DNA of 64,000 nucleotides from an uncultured Eubacterium sp. (GTDB lineage Bacteria; Bacillota; Clostridia; Lachnospirales; Lachnospiraceae). Position numbers and translations under genes: made by a program. The notes under the pieces were generated by a model. The model made no database searches. It saw only the letters and a program-made list of their open reading frames with translations, and had not been told where the DNA came from. Positions within the stretch are counted from its first letter, which is position 1. The number at the start of each line of letters is the position of its first letter. The stretch is from assembly GCA_900545725.1 (NCBI GenBank), contig URAI01000004.1, positions 6,333-70,332 of the forward strand, in the 5' to 3' direction. Below, piece by piece: positions 1 to 8,988 of this stretch.

Positions 1-2
1 TA

Positions 3-167
3 AATACAGACAATAATGGAAAAATTGAATTTTTCGGACTTGATAATAACAGATATAAAGAATTGGCTGATGGTGATAGTGCAAAGATAGAATTTAAAAA
101 TGTAAAGGATAATTCTAAACACTGGTTATGTGATTCATCATCAGTAAGAAATGGGTTTGTAAGATAA
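3..167 (+). CDS. C-terminal end of a truncated protein of unknown function
   Basis: An open frame runs from the window edge to a TAA at 165-167. It encodes about 54 hydrophilic residues rich in Asn, Asp and Lys and ends in NGFVR. No domain is recognisable in so short a piece. It stops 15 bp before a SipW-type signal peptidase and may be co-transcribed with it, so it could be another exported protein of that locus; this is inference from position only. The 5' part lies outside the window. Confidence 0.55.
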   Translation, partial: NTDNNGKIEFFGLDNNRYKELADGDSAKIEFKNVKDNSKHWLCDSSSVRNGFVR

Positions 168-182
168 TGGGGGATAAATAAA

Positions 183-725
183 TTGAAAAAAGCAGTAAAG
201 CTCTTTACGGATGTTCTTCTTTTGTTAATGCTTCTTCTTGCATTATTATTATATGCACCGCATATAGCAGGGATTGGAACGTATAAGATATTGTCAGGAA
301 GCATGGAACCTGAATATCCGGTGGGAAGTCTTGTCTATGTAAAGAAAACACCGGCAGAAGATATTAATACTGGTGATGTTATAACATTTCATATAAATGA
401 GAATACGCTGGTTACGCACAGAGTAATAGAAAAAGATTCTATGAATAATATTTTTAATACAAAAGGTGATGCCAATGAGGTGAAGGACGGAGGGCAGGTT
501 GCATATGAAAATATAGTAGGAAAGGTTATATTTAGTATTCCATATTTAGGAATTATAGCAGGATATTTTAATACCTTAAATGGACAGTATGTGATTACAG
601 CTATGATTATTGTATTATTTGCCTCTGTTTTTTTACCGGACATAATAAAAATATTGAAAAAATCGGACATCAGAAACAATAATATGAAAGGAATCCTTGA
701 TAATGAAGAAAGTGATATCAGGTAA
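183..725 (+). CDS. sipW: SipW-type (archaeal/ER-type) signal peptidase I
   Basis: Membrane-bound signal peptidase of the ER/archaeal subclass, which uses a Ser-His dyad instead of the bacterial Ser-Lys pair. The 180-residue protein has a transmembrane segment at about residues 9-30, the catalytic-serine motif SGSMEP with Ser40, and the THRV motif with His79. A second membrane segment lies near 130-155. The start is TTG at 183, preceded by a run of five G at 169-173. The end overlaps the start of the next gene, whose product has a SipW-style signal region. In Bacillus, SipW processes TasA/TapA-like matrix proteins, and a similar dedicated role is inferred here. Confidence 0.88.
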   Translation: MKKAVKLFTDVLLLLMLLLALLLYAPHIAGIGTYKILSGSMEPEYPVGSLVYVKKTPAEDINTGDVITFHINENTLVTHRVIEKDSMNNIFNTKGDANEVKDGGQVAYENIVGKVIFSIPYLGIIAGYFNTLNGQYVITAMIIVLFASVFLPDIIKILKKSDIRNNNMKGILDNEESDIR

Positions 726-1401
726 TATTCATGGCAGATTATGCAGATATATAGTGGCAGCGGCTGTTATTTTTTTATTTTTAGCTACTACTGCCGGAGT
801 ATCTTATGCACTACTTAAGACAAAGACACAGACTGTAATTAATGATTTTGATTCTGCCGCTGTAAATATCGGAATAGTGGAAACTGATTATGATAATAAT
901 GAAGCAGTATATGAAGATATGGATGTTAAGGAAAGAGGACGGTATAATACAGGAGCAGATAATATTAATAATGAATATTTAAGAATTACTAAAAAACATA
1001 ATACACAGCAAAAGAGTGTAAGCATAAAAAATATAACATCAGAGGATTATCCAACGACAGATACATGTGTAAGAGTAAGACTTATACCATCTGTTGTATA
1101 TGATTACAGTGAGAAAAATATAGAGGAGGGTATTGCAGGTCAGACAGTCTGTATGGATATGAAGGAGAAGGTGGTTTTTGATTATAATGAAGAAAGTGAT
1201 AATTGGGAATTTAGGGAGTTGACAGATGATAATAATGATGGTTACTATTATTACAAAGAATACTTAAAACCCGGAGAAGTGACGGATAAGCTTATAGAGG
1301 GGGTGACATATACAGGTGATATTCCTGATAATGCACATTTTGAGCTTATGGTACTTGCAGATGGTATTGCAGCGGCACAGGCAGATTTATTGGAAGAATA
1401 A
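703..1401 (+). CDS. SipW-dependent-type exported protein (TasA/camelysin-like)
   Basis: Exported protein of about 233 residues, probably the substrate of the adjacent SipW peptidase. An N-terminal hydrophobic segment (roughly residues 15-35) ends in GVSYA. It is followed by a stretch with Asp-Phe and a conserved-looking VNIGIVE strand, the pattern seen after the cleavage site in TasA/camelysin-type cargo. The rest is acidic and Tyr-rich. No LPXTG anchor is visible. The frame overlaps the end of sipW, which implies translational coupling. ATG 703 is chosen; an in-frame TTG at 697 is closer to the GGA-type SD at about 689-691 and cannot be excluded. The surface or matrix role is inferred. Confidence 0.7.
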   Translation: MKKVISGNIHGRLCRYIVAAAVIFLFLATTAGVSYALLKTKTQTVINDFDSAAVNIGIVETDYDNNEAVYEDMDVKERGRYNTGADNINNEYLRITKKHNTQQKSVSIKNITSEDYPTTDTCVRVRLIPSVVYDYSEKNIEEGIAGQTVCMDMKEKVVFDYNEESDNWEFRELTDDNNDGYYYYKEYLKPGEVTDKLIEGVTYTGDIPDNAHFELMVLADGIAAAQADLLEE

Positions 1402-1402
1402 T

Positions 1403-1502
1403 GTGAAAAATAATGATTATGCTATTATTTTTCATAGATTTATAAATGAACCGGCTATTTGTTTCTGAACAGAACAAATAGCCAATGATGGAAGAAAAAT
1501 TA
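1403..1502 (+). repeat. Dispersed modular repeat, copy 1, with terminator-like hairpin
   Basis: After the SipW cargo gene, GAAAAATAAT at 1405-1414 pairs perfectly with ATTATTTTTC at 1424-1433 and probably ends transcription. A second perfect 11-bp stem, GGCTATTTGTT (1453-1463) with AACAAATAGCC (1473-1483), is followed by TGATGGAAGAAAAA. The same order (TGTGAAAAAT, then a GGCTrTTTGT hairpin, then GATGGCAGAAGAAAAA) recurs near 48215-48361, and parts recur near 16111, 17125, 17619, 31423 and 44045. Confidence 0.6.
1405..1433 (+). terminator. AT-rich intrinsic terminator after the SipW cargo gene
   Basis: Perfect 10-bp inverted repeat GAAAAATAAT/ATTATTTTTC around a 9-nt loop, directly after the stop codon at 1401. 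The T run forms part of the 3' arm. Confidence 0.5.
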
Positions 1503-1620
1503 ATAAAATTAAAAAAAATTTAAAATTAAGTTAAATATGCTTGAAAGAAATGTTAAAAGAAATGTATAATAGAATTTACGATTAGATGAATTTATATATT
1601 ACATATTCAGGAGTGAGTAT

Positions 1621-3624
1621 ATGGGAAACGTAAATAACAGATTTGATGTAAATGTATCAAGTGAGACAAAGTTAAAGGATAAGAATATTTTAACATTTGA
1701 ATTTAAGCTTCTTGCAGATTCAAATTGCAGAATTAAGATAGAGGCATGTCAGGTATATGACTGTGACGGATATATGTATCAGGCAAGCGGAAGTAATATA
1801 AGCAGTGATGATTTTATTCTTGGGAAAAACAGCAGATTTTTTACTGAATTAAAAAGAGTTAATGTCACTATCAGTAAGGAATTTAAGTCAAGAATAGGCT
1901 GCAATATGGTATTTACGGTTATAGACGTTGATGATAAGAAAAAGATGAATCTCTGTTTTCAGAAGAGATCATCCACTAAATGGACATTTGTTGGCGTCTC
2001 TCCTTTGGAATATAAAGAATCAGATATTGAACAGGAAGAGAAAGCTACGGATGATATAACAGCTGCAGGTGTAAATGAAGCTACAGAAAGTATTAATACT
2101 GTAAAGGCAAAAGATATAGAAAAAGATGATAACGTATATACTGCAACAGTCAGCCAGCCAAAGAAAGATATAAAAAAAGAGATTATAAATAATGGGCAGG
2201 GACATGAAGATAAAGCGTCAGATACCGTAAAAAAAGAAGAGGCAAAGACCGGATATATTCCAAGCTTTGCAAAAAGATATTCAACTAATTATAGCGCAGG
2301 AAGCGTGGCAGGTGTAATTAAAAGACCACAGCCAAAGGCTGAAAAACCAGAAGTAACTGATAATGAAGGAACAGTTAATCAGACAGACATTAATAAAGAA
2401 GTTGTTAATAATGAAGCTTTTGGTAAGGGAATTATTAATAATGAGGTAATCAACAAAGAAGATTCATATAAGCAGCCGGAACAAAAGATAAATAAAGATA
2501 CCGGTTATGACAGCGTACCGGGACAGACTGATATATCTTCTGATACACCAGTGAAAGAAAGTGAAAGACAAGAACCAAAAAAAACTTCAGGAGTTGATGC
2601 TTTCAGGGAGTTATTAGGTGCTATGGCTGATATATCAGCAGGTAAGGATATAGATCTTGACCTTGGAAGAGGAAGCTATGAGGATAGTGATGAAGAAGAT
2701 ACAAATATACCGGAAATAGATGAAGCGGTTGTAAATGATGATATACATATTACAGATGATAAAGAAGATGTTATATATTCATATAGCAATACTGATTCAG
2801 ATGATGACATTCAGACAGTGACTCATGCAGATATGCATACAGAAGCTGCACCTGCACCAACTGTATATACAGAAAGTATACATACAGAAAATACACAGGC
2901 TGATATGTCTGACATTCCTGTGTATTACAGAAGAAAAGATTCCATAGATATGTTAAAGCAAAGAATTGCGGCAGATAAGAACAATACATATCTTGGAATG
3001 ACTCTCGGTGCCATAATGGATAAGTATGACCTTGACAATCAGAGATTAGAAACATTTCTTAATGTATTTGCAGACAGATATAAAGTGGCTGACAGTTCTG
3101 TTAATGAACAGGAATTAAGAGATAAGATAGAACAGGATATAATTAATGATTATAAAGAAAAATACAGGGAAGAGCTTACAGAACAGATAAAGAAGGAGCT
3201 TGAAGAACAGGAAGCAGAAGCTGCTATAACAAGTGAGGAAGTACCTGATACCTTGGAATTTTATGATATAGAGCCTGAAAGAGTAGAGGCATATCTTAAT
3301 GGTATTATAGAATATGATGCTGATGCCGCAGCACAGATTGGTCTGTCCTTAAGCCAGACAAGAGTATCGGTAGAAGAACAGAATGGCTCATATACAGCCA
3401 CTCTTTATAGTGAAGCCTCTTATTCTAAGGAGACATATGTATTGGTAAGATGTCCTATTGTAAAGGTGATATTCTATGATAAGAAGGGGAATATTGCCAA
3501 TATGGCTATGCACAGTGTATCAAGAATATATACGGGACATGATATTATACAGATGAAGTTAAAGACAGCACAGTTTAAGTATTGGCAGAATATTGGAAAA
3601 TTAAAGATAATGATTACATTATAA
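1621..3624 (+). CDS. Large acidic protein of unknown function
   Basis: A 667-residue protein that I do not recognise. The N-terminal ~130 residues look like a folded beta-rich domain. Residues ~135-420 are low-complexity, rich in Glu, Asp, Lys and Asn with imperfect NNE/NKE repeats, and are probably disordered. Residues ~430-560 are helical and highly charged (QELRDKIEQDI, EEQEAEAA). The last ~110 residues form another likely beta domain ending near QNIGKLKIMITL. No signal peptide or membrane segment is visible, so it is probably cytoplasmic. The start is ATG 1621 behind AGGAGTGAG. It stands alone between a terminator and the ABC transporter leader. A scaffold or stress role would be speculation. 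Confidence 0.75.
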   Translation: MGNVNNRFDVNVSSETKLKDKNILTFEFKLLADSNCRIKIEACQVYDCDGYMYQASGSNISSDDFILGKNSRFFTELKRVNVTISKEFKSRIGCNMVFTVIDVDDKKKMNLCFQKRSSTKWTFVGVSPLEYKESDIEQEEKATDDITAAGVNEATESINTVKAKDIEKDDNVYTATVSQPKKDIKKEIINNGQGHEDKASDTVKKEEAKTGYIPSFAKRYSTNYSAGSVAGVIKRPQPKAEKPEVTDNEGTVNQTDINKEVVNNEAFGKGIINNEVINKEDSYKQPEQKINKDTGYDSVPGQTDISSDTPVKESERQEPKKTSGVDAFRELLGAMADISAGKDIDLDLGRGSYEDSDEEDTNIPEIDEAVVNDDIHITDDKEDVIYSYSNTDSDDDIQTVTHADMHTEAAPAPTVYTESIHTENTQADMSDIPVYYRRKDSIDMLKQRIAADKNNTYLGMTLGAIMDKYDLDNQRLETFLNVFADRYKVADSSVNEQELRDKIEQDIINDYKEKYREELTEQIKKELEEQEAEAAITSEEVPDTLEFYDIEPERVEAYLNGIIEYDADAAAQIGLSLSQTRVSVEEQNGSYTATLYSEASYSKETYVLVRCPIVKVIFYDKKGNIANMAMHSVSRIYTGHDIIQMKLKTAQFKYWQNIGKLKIMITL

Positions 3625-3807
3625 TTTCTATTTTGCAATTAATTAATACACAATATCAATCTACAACAATTATATGATGTTGGGGTCAAAAGTCCACAAC
3701 TATGATACCTACAGATTGTTATGTGCTATGAACTCAAACAATCCTGCCCAATATTTGCATTATATATAATTATTATGAATTGCATGCAATAAATATTTTA
3801 TTATTTA

Positions 3808-3836
3808 TTGAAACATATTATGATATGTGCTAAACT
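3808..3836 (+). promoter_or_regulatory. Probable sigma-A promoter of the ABC exporter operon
   Basis: TTGAAA at 3808-3813, a 17-bp spacer and TAAACT at 3831-3836. Transcription from here would cover the hairpin at 3887-3928 before reaching the GTG start at 3961. The rest of 3625-3807 is AT-rich with no gene. It holds the stretch GGGGTCAAAAGTCCAC at about 3681-3697, of unknown meaning. Confidence 0.5.
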
Positions 3837-3886
3837 GAATACAAATTATAAATTATAAGTGCGTAAGCTACCGAGGCTGGAATACT

Positions 3887-3928
3887 AATCAGAGTCTGAG
3901 TGAATGAATACTCGGACTCTGATTTTTT
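3887..3928 (+). terminator. Terminator-like hairpin in the leader of the ABC exporter
   Basis: AATCAGAGTC-T-GAGT (3887-3901) pairs with ACTC-G-GACTCTGATT (3910-3924) and is followed by a T run to 3928. It ends 32 bp before the first ABC gene and lies downstream of a plausible promoter. It could therefore be an attenuator of the operon or the end of a short leader RNA. No known riboswitch class was recognised in 3843-3886. Confidence 0.6.
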
Positions 3929-3960
3929 AATATATTTTCAGGAAAGGAGATGTATAAGAA

Positions 3961-5706
3961 GTGATAAAATATCTGAAAAAATACTGGCTTTTTATAATTC
4001 TTGCTCCACTTTTTATGATTGGAGAGGTTACAATGGATCTTATACAGCCGCAAATGATGAAAACTATAGTCGATGATGGTGTGTTAGGGATATCTAATGG
4101 TAATGTAGGTAATCTTTCTCTTGTGATTTCAACAGGAATTAAGATGATAGGACTTGTATTTACAGGGGGACTGTGTGGTGTCATGTCAGGAGTATTTGCA
4201 AGCACATGCAGTCAGAAGCTTGGTAATGATTTGAGAAAAGATTGTTTTAGCAATATTATGTCTTTATCATTTGAACAGACAGACAGATTTTCCACAGGAT
4301 CGCTGATTACAAGGGTAACTAATGATATAACGCAGGTTCAGAATCTTGTTTCAATGTCTATAAGAGGTTTTGTGCGTACATTCTTGTTATTCGGTGGCGG
4401 AATTTTATGTATGCTGGGACTTGATATAAGCTTTGGTATTGTTATTGCATGTGCACTTCCTGTTGTTATAATTATGATTATATTTTTTTTGTATAAGATT
4501 AATCCCTGCTTTGGAATACTTCAAAAAAGGCTTGATACTGTTAATGGAATAATGCAGGAAAATGTATCAGGAGCCAGAGTTATTAAGGCATATGTAAAAG
4601 AAGATTATGAAAGAAAAAGATTTGGAAAGGCTAATAAAGAGCTTATAGACATGCAGCTTCATATACTTACAGTATTATCATATATGTCGCCACTGCTTAA
4701 TATAATACTAGGCATTGCCATTGTATCGGTTATATATATAGGTTCAATACAGGTTAAGACAGGCAGTGTGACACCGGGAGTTGTAATGGCAGCAATTACA
4801 TATATTTCACAGATTCTTAATGCTGTTATGAGAATGGTAATGATATTCCAGACAGCCTCAAGAGGCAATGCGTCAGCCAGGAGAGTTCTTGAGGTAATTA
4901 ATTGTGAGCCTGCAATTTGTGATGGAGATAAGGAGTCGTATGAATGTGATGGAAGTGTGGAATTTAAAAATGTATCATTTTCTTATCCTGATGGAAATGG
5001 TGAGCAGATATTAAAAAATATTAATATTAATATTAATCCGGGAGAAACATTTGCAATACTTGGAGCTACAGGCTGCGGAAAGTCAACATTTATCAATCTG
5101 ATACCAAGATTTTATGATGTGACAGAGGGCAGTGTTCTTGTTGATGGAATGGATGTAAGGGAGTATCCGCTTGATAAATTAAGAGATAAGATTGCAATTA
5201 CACTGCAATACAGTGAGCTTTTTACAACAACAATAAAAGATAATATAAGATGGGGGAATATGTCTGCCACGGATTCTGAAATAAAAAAAGCAGCTGATAT
5301 TGCACAGGCACAGGAATTTATAAGCGGTAAAGAAGATGGATTTGATACGGTTGTTGCAGAGCGTGGAATGAGCCTTTCAGGTGGGCAGAAGCAGAGGTTA
5401 TCAATTGCAAGGGCAGTTGTTAAAAAGGCAGAGATTCTCATAATGGATGATGCTACAAGTGCTTTGGATTTAAAGACAGAGGCACAGCTATATGAAAGTC
5501 TTAATAAAGAATACAAAAAGCTTACAAAGATTATAGTTGCACAAAGAGTTGCATCAGTAAGACATGCTGACCGTATTGCCATTATTGAAAATGGAAGAAT
5601 AGTGGCATGTGATACACATGATAATCTTTTGAAAAACAGCCCTGTATATAAGGACATTTATAATTCCCAGTTAAAGACGGGAGGTGACATTTCATATGCA
5701 GAGTAA
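3961..5706 (+). CDS. ABC exporter half-transporter with degenerate NBD (subunit 1)
   Basis: Multidrug-type ABC exporter half: six membrane helices in residues ~1-310, then a nucleotide-binding domain. Walker A GATGCGKST lies at ~368-376 and the signature LSGGQKQR is intact. Walker B is followed by Asp497 (MDDATSALD) in place of the catalytic Glu, and the switch His is Gln528 (AQRVAS). This is the known pattern of the degenerate subunit in heterodimeric exporters such as TM287/288, LmrCD and BmrCD. The start is GTG 3961 with GGAAAGGAG upstream. The stop overlaps the start of the partner gene, so the two are co-translated. The substrate is unknown; drug or peptide export is inferred. Confidence 0.92.
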   Translation: MIKYLKKYWLFIILAPLFMIGEVTMDLIQPQMMKTIVDDGVLGISNGNVGNLSLVISTGIKMIGLVFTGGLCGVMSGVFASTCSQKLGNDLRKDCFSNIMSLSFEQTDRFSTGSLITRVTNDITQVQNLVSMSIRGFVRTFLLFGGGILCMLGLDISFGIVIACALPVVIIMIIFFLYKINPCFGILQKRLDTVNGIMQENVSGARVIKAYVKEDYERKRFGKANKELIDMQLHILTVLSYMSPLLNIILGIAIVSVIYIGSIQVKTGSVTPGVVMAAITYISQILNAVMRMVMIFQTASRGNASARRVLEVINCEPAICDGDKESYECDGSVEFKNVSFSYPDGNGEQILKNINININPGETFAILGATGCGKSTFINLIPRFYDVTEGSVLVDGMDVREYPLDKLRDKIAITLQYSELFTTTIKDNIRWGNMSATDSEIKKAADIAQAQEFISGKEDGFDTVVAERGMSLSGGQKQRLSIARAVVKKAEILIMDDATSALDLKTEAQLYESLNKEYKKLTKIIVAQRVASVRHADRIAIIENGRIVACDTHDNLLKNSPVYKDIYNSQLKTGGDISYAE

Positions 5707-7519
5707 CAATAAAGACAATCAGGTAAAGATAAATGTAAAGATGCCGGGAATGAGAGGACCACGTTCACGTCAGGCAGTTGAAAAGCCGAAGAACGGAAAA
5801 AAGACATTCAAAAGATTATGCAGGTATTTTGGCAAAGAAAAGCTTATGCTTACAGGACTTATTGTGGCTGTAATTATTGTTGTGGCATGTTCAGTATTCA
5901 CACCTGCACTCCAAAGCAAGGCGATAGATGTAATAACGGACAGACATTTTAACAGGCTTTCTGTAATCCTTATTATCATGCTCATATTATATGGAATTAA
6001 CAGTATAGGGAATCTTTGCCAGTCAATTTTGAGTGCAAAGCTAAGCCAGAGAATAGTAAAAAGAATGAGAGAGGATTTATTTGATAAAATAGCAGATCTT
6101 CCAATAAAGTATATAGATAACCATTCGCATGGTGATATAATGAGCCGTATGACAAATGATGTAGAAAATATATCAAATACAATATCACAGTCGTTAAGTT
6201 CATTGGTATCCGGTGTGCTTACAGTTACAGGCACAGTTATAATTATGCTGTGGTACTGCTGGCAGCTTGCAATTCTTTCATGTATGACTGTTATTCTTAC
6301 AATCATTGCAACTAAATATCTGTCAGGTGCCATGAGAAGATTCTATACCAGAAGACAGATAATACTGGGAAATCTTAATGGAACAGTAGAGGAGATGGTT
6401 ACAGGCTATAAGACAGTTGTGGCATATAACCATCAGGCAGAGGTGAAAGCTGATTTTAATAAAACAAGTGATGAGCTTACAAAAACAGGTATTGTTGCAG
6501 AAATTCTTGGCGGAAGCATGGGACCTGTGATGAATGTTATTAATAATATAGGTTTTGTTATAATTGCGGCTTTTGGAGGATATTTTGCTATTAATAAAAT
6601 GATATCCATTGGTGTCATATCAGCATTTATAGTTTATGCAAAGCAGTTTGGAAGACCAATTGATGAGATTGCACAGGTATATGGACAGATTCAGACAGCC
6701 ATGGCAAGTGCAGAGAGAGTATTTGATATTATGGATGAGAGACCGGAAGATAAGAGCGGAAGTAATGTAATTGATAATTCTGATGGTATTATATCATTTG
6801 AACATGTTAATTTTTCTTATGTTGAAGGAAAGAAAGTGTTATCCGATTTTAATCTTGAAGTAAAGGCAGGTCAGAAGGTAGCACTGGTAGGAGCAACAGG
6901 AAGCGGAAAGACAACAGTTGTTAATCTTTTAATGAGATTTTATGATATTGACAGTGGTAGTATTAAAATAGATGGAGTAGATATTAAAGATATAGACTGT
7001 AATAACTTAAGAAAAAATACGGCGATAGTTTTACAGGATACAGTACTTTTTTCTGATACGATTAAGAATAATTTAAAATATTCAAATGAGGATGCGACAG
7101 ACAAAGAGATAATAGAGGCGGCCACGTTAAGTAACTGTCACAATATGATTATGCAGATGAAGGATGGATATGATACGAAGCTGTCAGAGGGAGGACACAA
7201 TATATCACAGGGACAAAGGCAGTTACTTTCAATAGGACGGGCATTCCTTGCAAAGCCAAAGATATTAATACTTGATGAGGCGACATCAAGCGTAGATACA
7301 AGAACAGAAAAGCATATTCAGGATGCCATGACTAATCTTATGAAAAACAGAACCAGCTTAATAATAGCACACAGACTGTCAACAATTCAGGATGCAGACC
7401 TAATAGTAGTATTAGATCATGGGAAAATAGTAGAAAAAGGCAGTCATAGCAGACTTTTATCACAAAAAGGAAAATATTACGAACTATATATGACCCAGTT
7501 TGCAGGAAGTGCAACGTAG
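5696..7519 (+). CDS. ABC exporter half-transporter with canonical NBD (subunit 2)
   Basis: Partner of the preceding half-transporter. A short charged N-terminus (~40 residues) precedes six membrane helices. The NBD has Walker A GATGSGKTT at ~399-407, Walker B LILDEATSSVD with catalytic Glu528, and switch His559. Its signature is ISQGQRQ instead of LSGGQ. The noncanonical signature here and the missing Glu in the partner would fall in the same composite ATP site, as expected for an asymmetric heterodimer with one active site. ATG 5696 is preferred over GTG 5684, which overlaps the SD GGGAGGT. The start lies inside the end of subunit 1. Confidence 0.92.
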   Translation: MQSNNKDNQVKINVKMPGMRGPRSRQAVEKPKNGKKTFKRLCRYFGKEKLMLTGLIVAVIIVVACSVFTPALQSKAIDVITDRHFNRLSVILIIMLILYGINSIGNLCQSILSAKLSQRIVKRMREDLFDKIADLPIKYIDNHSHGDIMSRMTNDVENISNTISQSLSSLVSGVLTVTGTVIIMLWYCWQLAILSCMTVILTIIATKYLSGAMRRFYTRRQIILGNLNGTVEEMVTGYKTVVAYNHQAEVKADFNKTSDELTKTGIVAEILGGSMGPVMNVINNIGFVIIAAFGGYFAINKMISIGVISAFIVYAKQFGRPIDEIAQVYGQIQTAMASAERVFDIMDERPEDKSGSNVIDNSDGIISFEHVNFSYVEGKKVLSDFNLEVKAGQKVALVGATGSGKTTVVNLLMRFYDIDSGSIKIDGVDIKDIDCNNLRKNTAIVLQDTVLFSDTIKNNLKYSNEDATDKEIIEAATLSNCHNMIMQMKDGYDTKLSEGGHNISQGQRQLLSIGRAFLAKPKILILDEATSSVDTRTEKHIQDAMTNLMKNRTSLIIAHRLSTIQDADLIVVLDHGKIVEKGSHSRLLSQKGKYYELYMTQFAGSAT

Positions 7520-7538
7520 TATTAAATACTATATATGC

Positions 7539-7567
7539 TTGACATAAAAACCAAAATGTTTTATTAT
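7539..7567 (+). promoter_or_regulatory. Sigma-A promoter upstream of the nitronate monooxygenase-like gene
   Basis: TTGACA at 7539-7544, a 17-bp spacer and TATTAT at 7562-7567, about 170 bp before the gene. In the leader, TTTTCAAAT at about 7635-7643 is complementary to ATTTGAAAA at about 7685-7694. Confidence 0.6.
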
Positions 7568-7735
7568 ACAAATGTTTGATAATCAAACTATTATAAACAG
7601 GAAGTTATGAATAAATATTATATATACAGATTAATTTTCAAATTTGGCATTAATATAATTATAAATACCGGCTTTATATACATAATTTGAAAATTGAAAT
7701 CATATACAGTATTTATTTGTAGATTGGAGATGTAT

Positions 7736-8809
7736 ATGAAGACGTTAAAAATTGGTGATACTGTAGTTAAAATTCCTATTATTCAGGGAGGAATGGGCGT
7801 TGGTATAAGCAGAAGCCGCCTTGCAGGAGCAGTTGCAAAGGAGGGGGCGATAGGAATTATATCAACAGCACAGATAGGCTATGATGAGGATGATTTTGAA
7901 AATAATCAGGATGAATGCAATTTAAGGGCAATAAAAAAACATATAAAAAAAGCGAAGGAAATTGCAGATGGAAACGGTCTTGTCGGTGTTAATATAATGA
8001 CGGCATTAAAGCATTTTAAGAATCATGTTAAAGCATCAGTTATGGCAGGTGCAGATGTAATAATATGTGGTGCTGGTCTTCCAACAGAACTTCCGGGTAT
8101 TGTAAGAGAGGCGCTAAATAAAAATATACATAAGCATATGCCATATATTGCACCAATTGTATCATCTGAACGAGCATTAAATATAATATTAAAGCAGTGG
8201 TCAAAAAAGTATGACACAACAGCCGACTTTATAGTTGTGGAAGGACCACTTGCAGGCGGACATTTAGGATATTCTAATGAACAGTTAAATGACATAGAAT
8301 CAATTGATTATGACAATGAATTAAAAAATATAATCAGCGCAAAAAAAGTCTATGAAGAAAAGTATAAAAAACATATACCGGTCATTGCAGCCGGAGGAAT
8401 ATTTGATAAGAAAGATATAATGCATATGACAGAGCTTGGTGCAGACGGTGTACAGATAGCAAGCCGTTTTGTTGCAACATATGAATGTGATGCAGATGAT
8501 AATTATAAAAATGCATATATCAATGCCAAAAAAGAAGATATAAAAATAATACAAAGTCCTGTAGGTATGCCGGGCAGAGCCATTAACAATAATTTTGTCA
8601 AAAGAATACAGATGCAGAATGAAAAAATTACAAAATGCTATAACTGCCTTGAAAAATGCAATCCCGCAAAGGTACCATATTGCATAACAAAGGCACTTAC
8701 TAAGGCGGTAAAAGGAGATATAGAAAACGGACTAATATTCTGTGGAGCCAATGTAGACAGAATAACAGATATAATATCCGTCCACGACCTGATAAGGCAG
8801 CTTTGTTAA
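7736..8809 (+). CDS. NAD(P)H-dependent flavin oxidoreductase (nitronate monooxygenase family)
   Basis: TIM-barrel flavoprotein of the nitronate monooxygenase/2-nitropropane dioxygenase superfamily, which also includes FabK. Visible features are the N-terminal IQGGMGVGIS loop, the central VEGPLAGGHLG motif and the FMN-phosphate region IPVIAAGGI...GADGVQIASRF. About 357 residues. The C-terminal region has a Cys cluster (CYNCLEKC, then another Cys) that is not part of the classical barrel and could bind a metal or an Fe-S centre. ATG 7736 follows GGAG with 6 bp spacing. The true substrate is unknown; nitronate detoxification is only the family name. Monocistronic by context. Confidence 0.8.
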   Translation: MKTLKIGDTVVKIPIIQGGMGVGISRSRLAGAVAKEGAIGIISTAQIGYDEDDFENNQDECNLRAIKKHIKKAKEIADGNGLVGVNIMTALKHFKNHVKASVMAGADVIICGAGLPTELPGIVREALNKNIHKHMPYIAPIVSSERALNIILKQWSKKYDTTADFIVVEGPLAGGHLGYSNEQLNDIESIDYDNELKNIISAKKVYEEKYKKHIPVIAAGGIFDKKDIMHMTELGADGVQIASRFVATYECDADDNYKNAYINAKKEDIKIIQSPVGMPGRAINNNFVKRIQMQNEKITKCYNCLEKCNPAKVPYCITKALTKAVKGDIENGLIFCGANVDRITDIISVHDLIRQLC

Positions 8810-8857
8810 TAATAAACCATACTGCCACCAGAACCAGTATTTTTGAAATGTAAATTA

Positions 8858-8964
8858 AAAATAGCAGAATTGGAATATTTTATATGGGGAATTACGGTAA
8901 GCACTTAGAAATTCTTAGTGATTATCCGTTTACCCCATATAAAATATTCCAATTCTGCTATTTT
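8858..8964. repeat. 107-bp near-palindrome with perfect 32-bp arms
   Basis: The arms 8858-8889 and 8933-8964 are exact reverse complements over 32 bp. The 43-bp centre is itself partly palindromic (CACTTAG facing CTTAGTG, ACGG facing CCGT). It lies between converging genes (flavoprotein on +, PsiE-like on -), so it could act as a bidirectional terminator. The length and perfection of the arms also resemble a small non-autonomous element; no target-site duplication was identified. Confidence 0.85.
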
Positions 8965-8988
8965 CTAATTCATGCCCGATTTCAAAAA

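Noticed and set aside
3625..3807. Insertion sequence end suggested by GGGGTCAAAAGTCCAC
   Set aside because: No matching inverted end or transposase fragment in the window.
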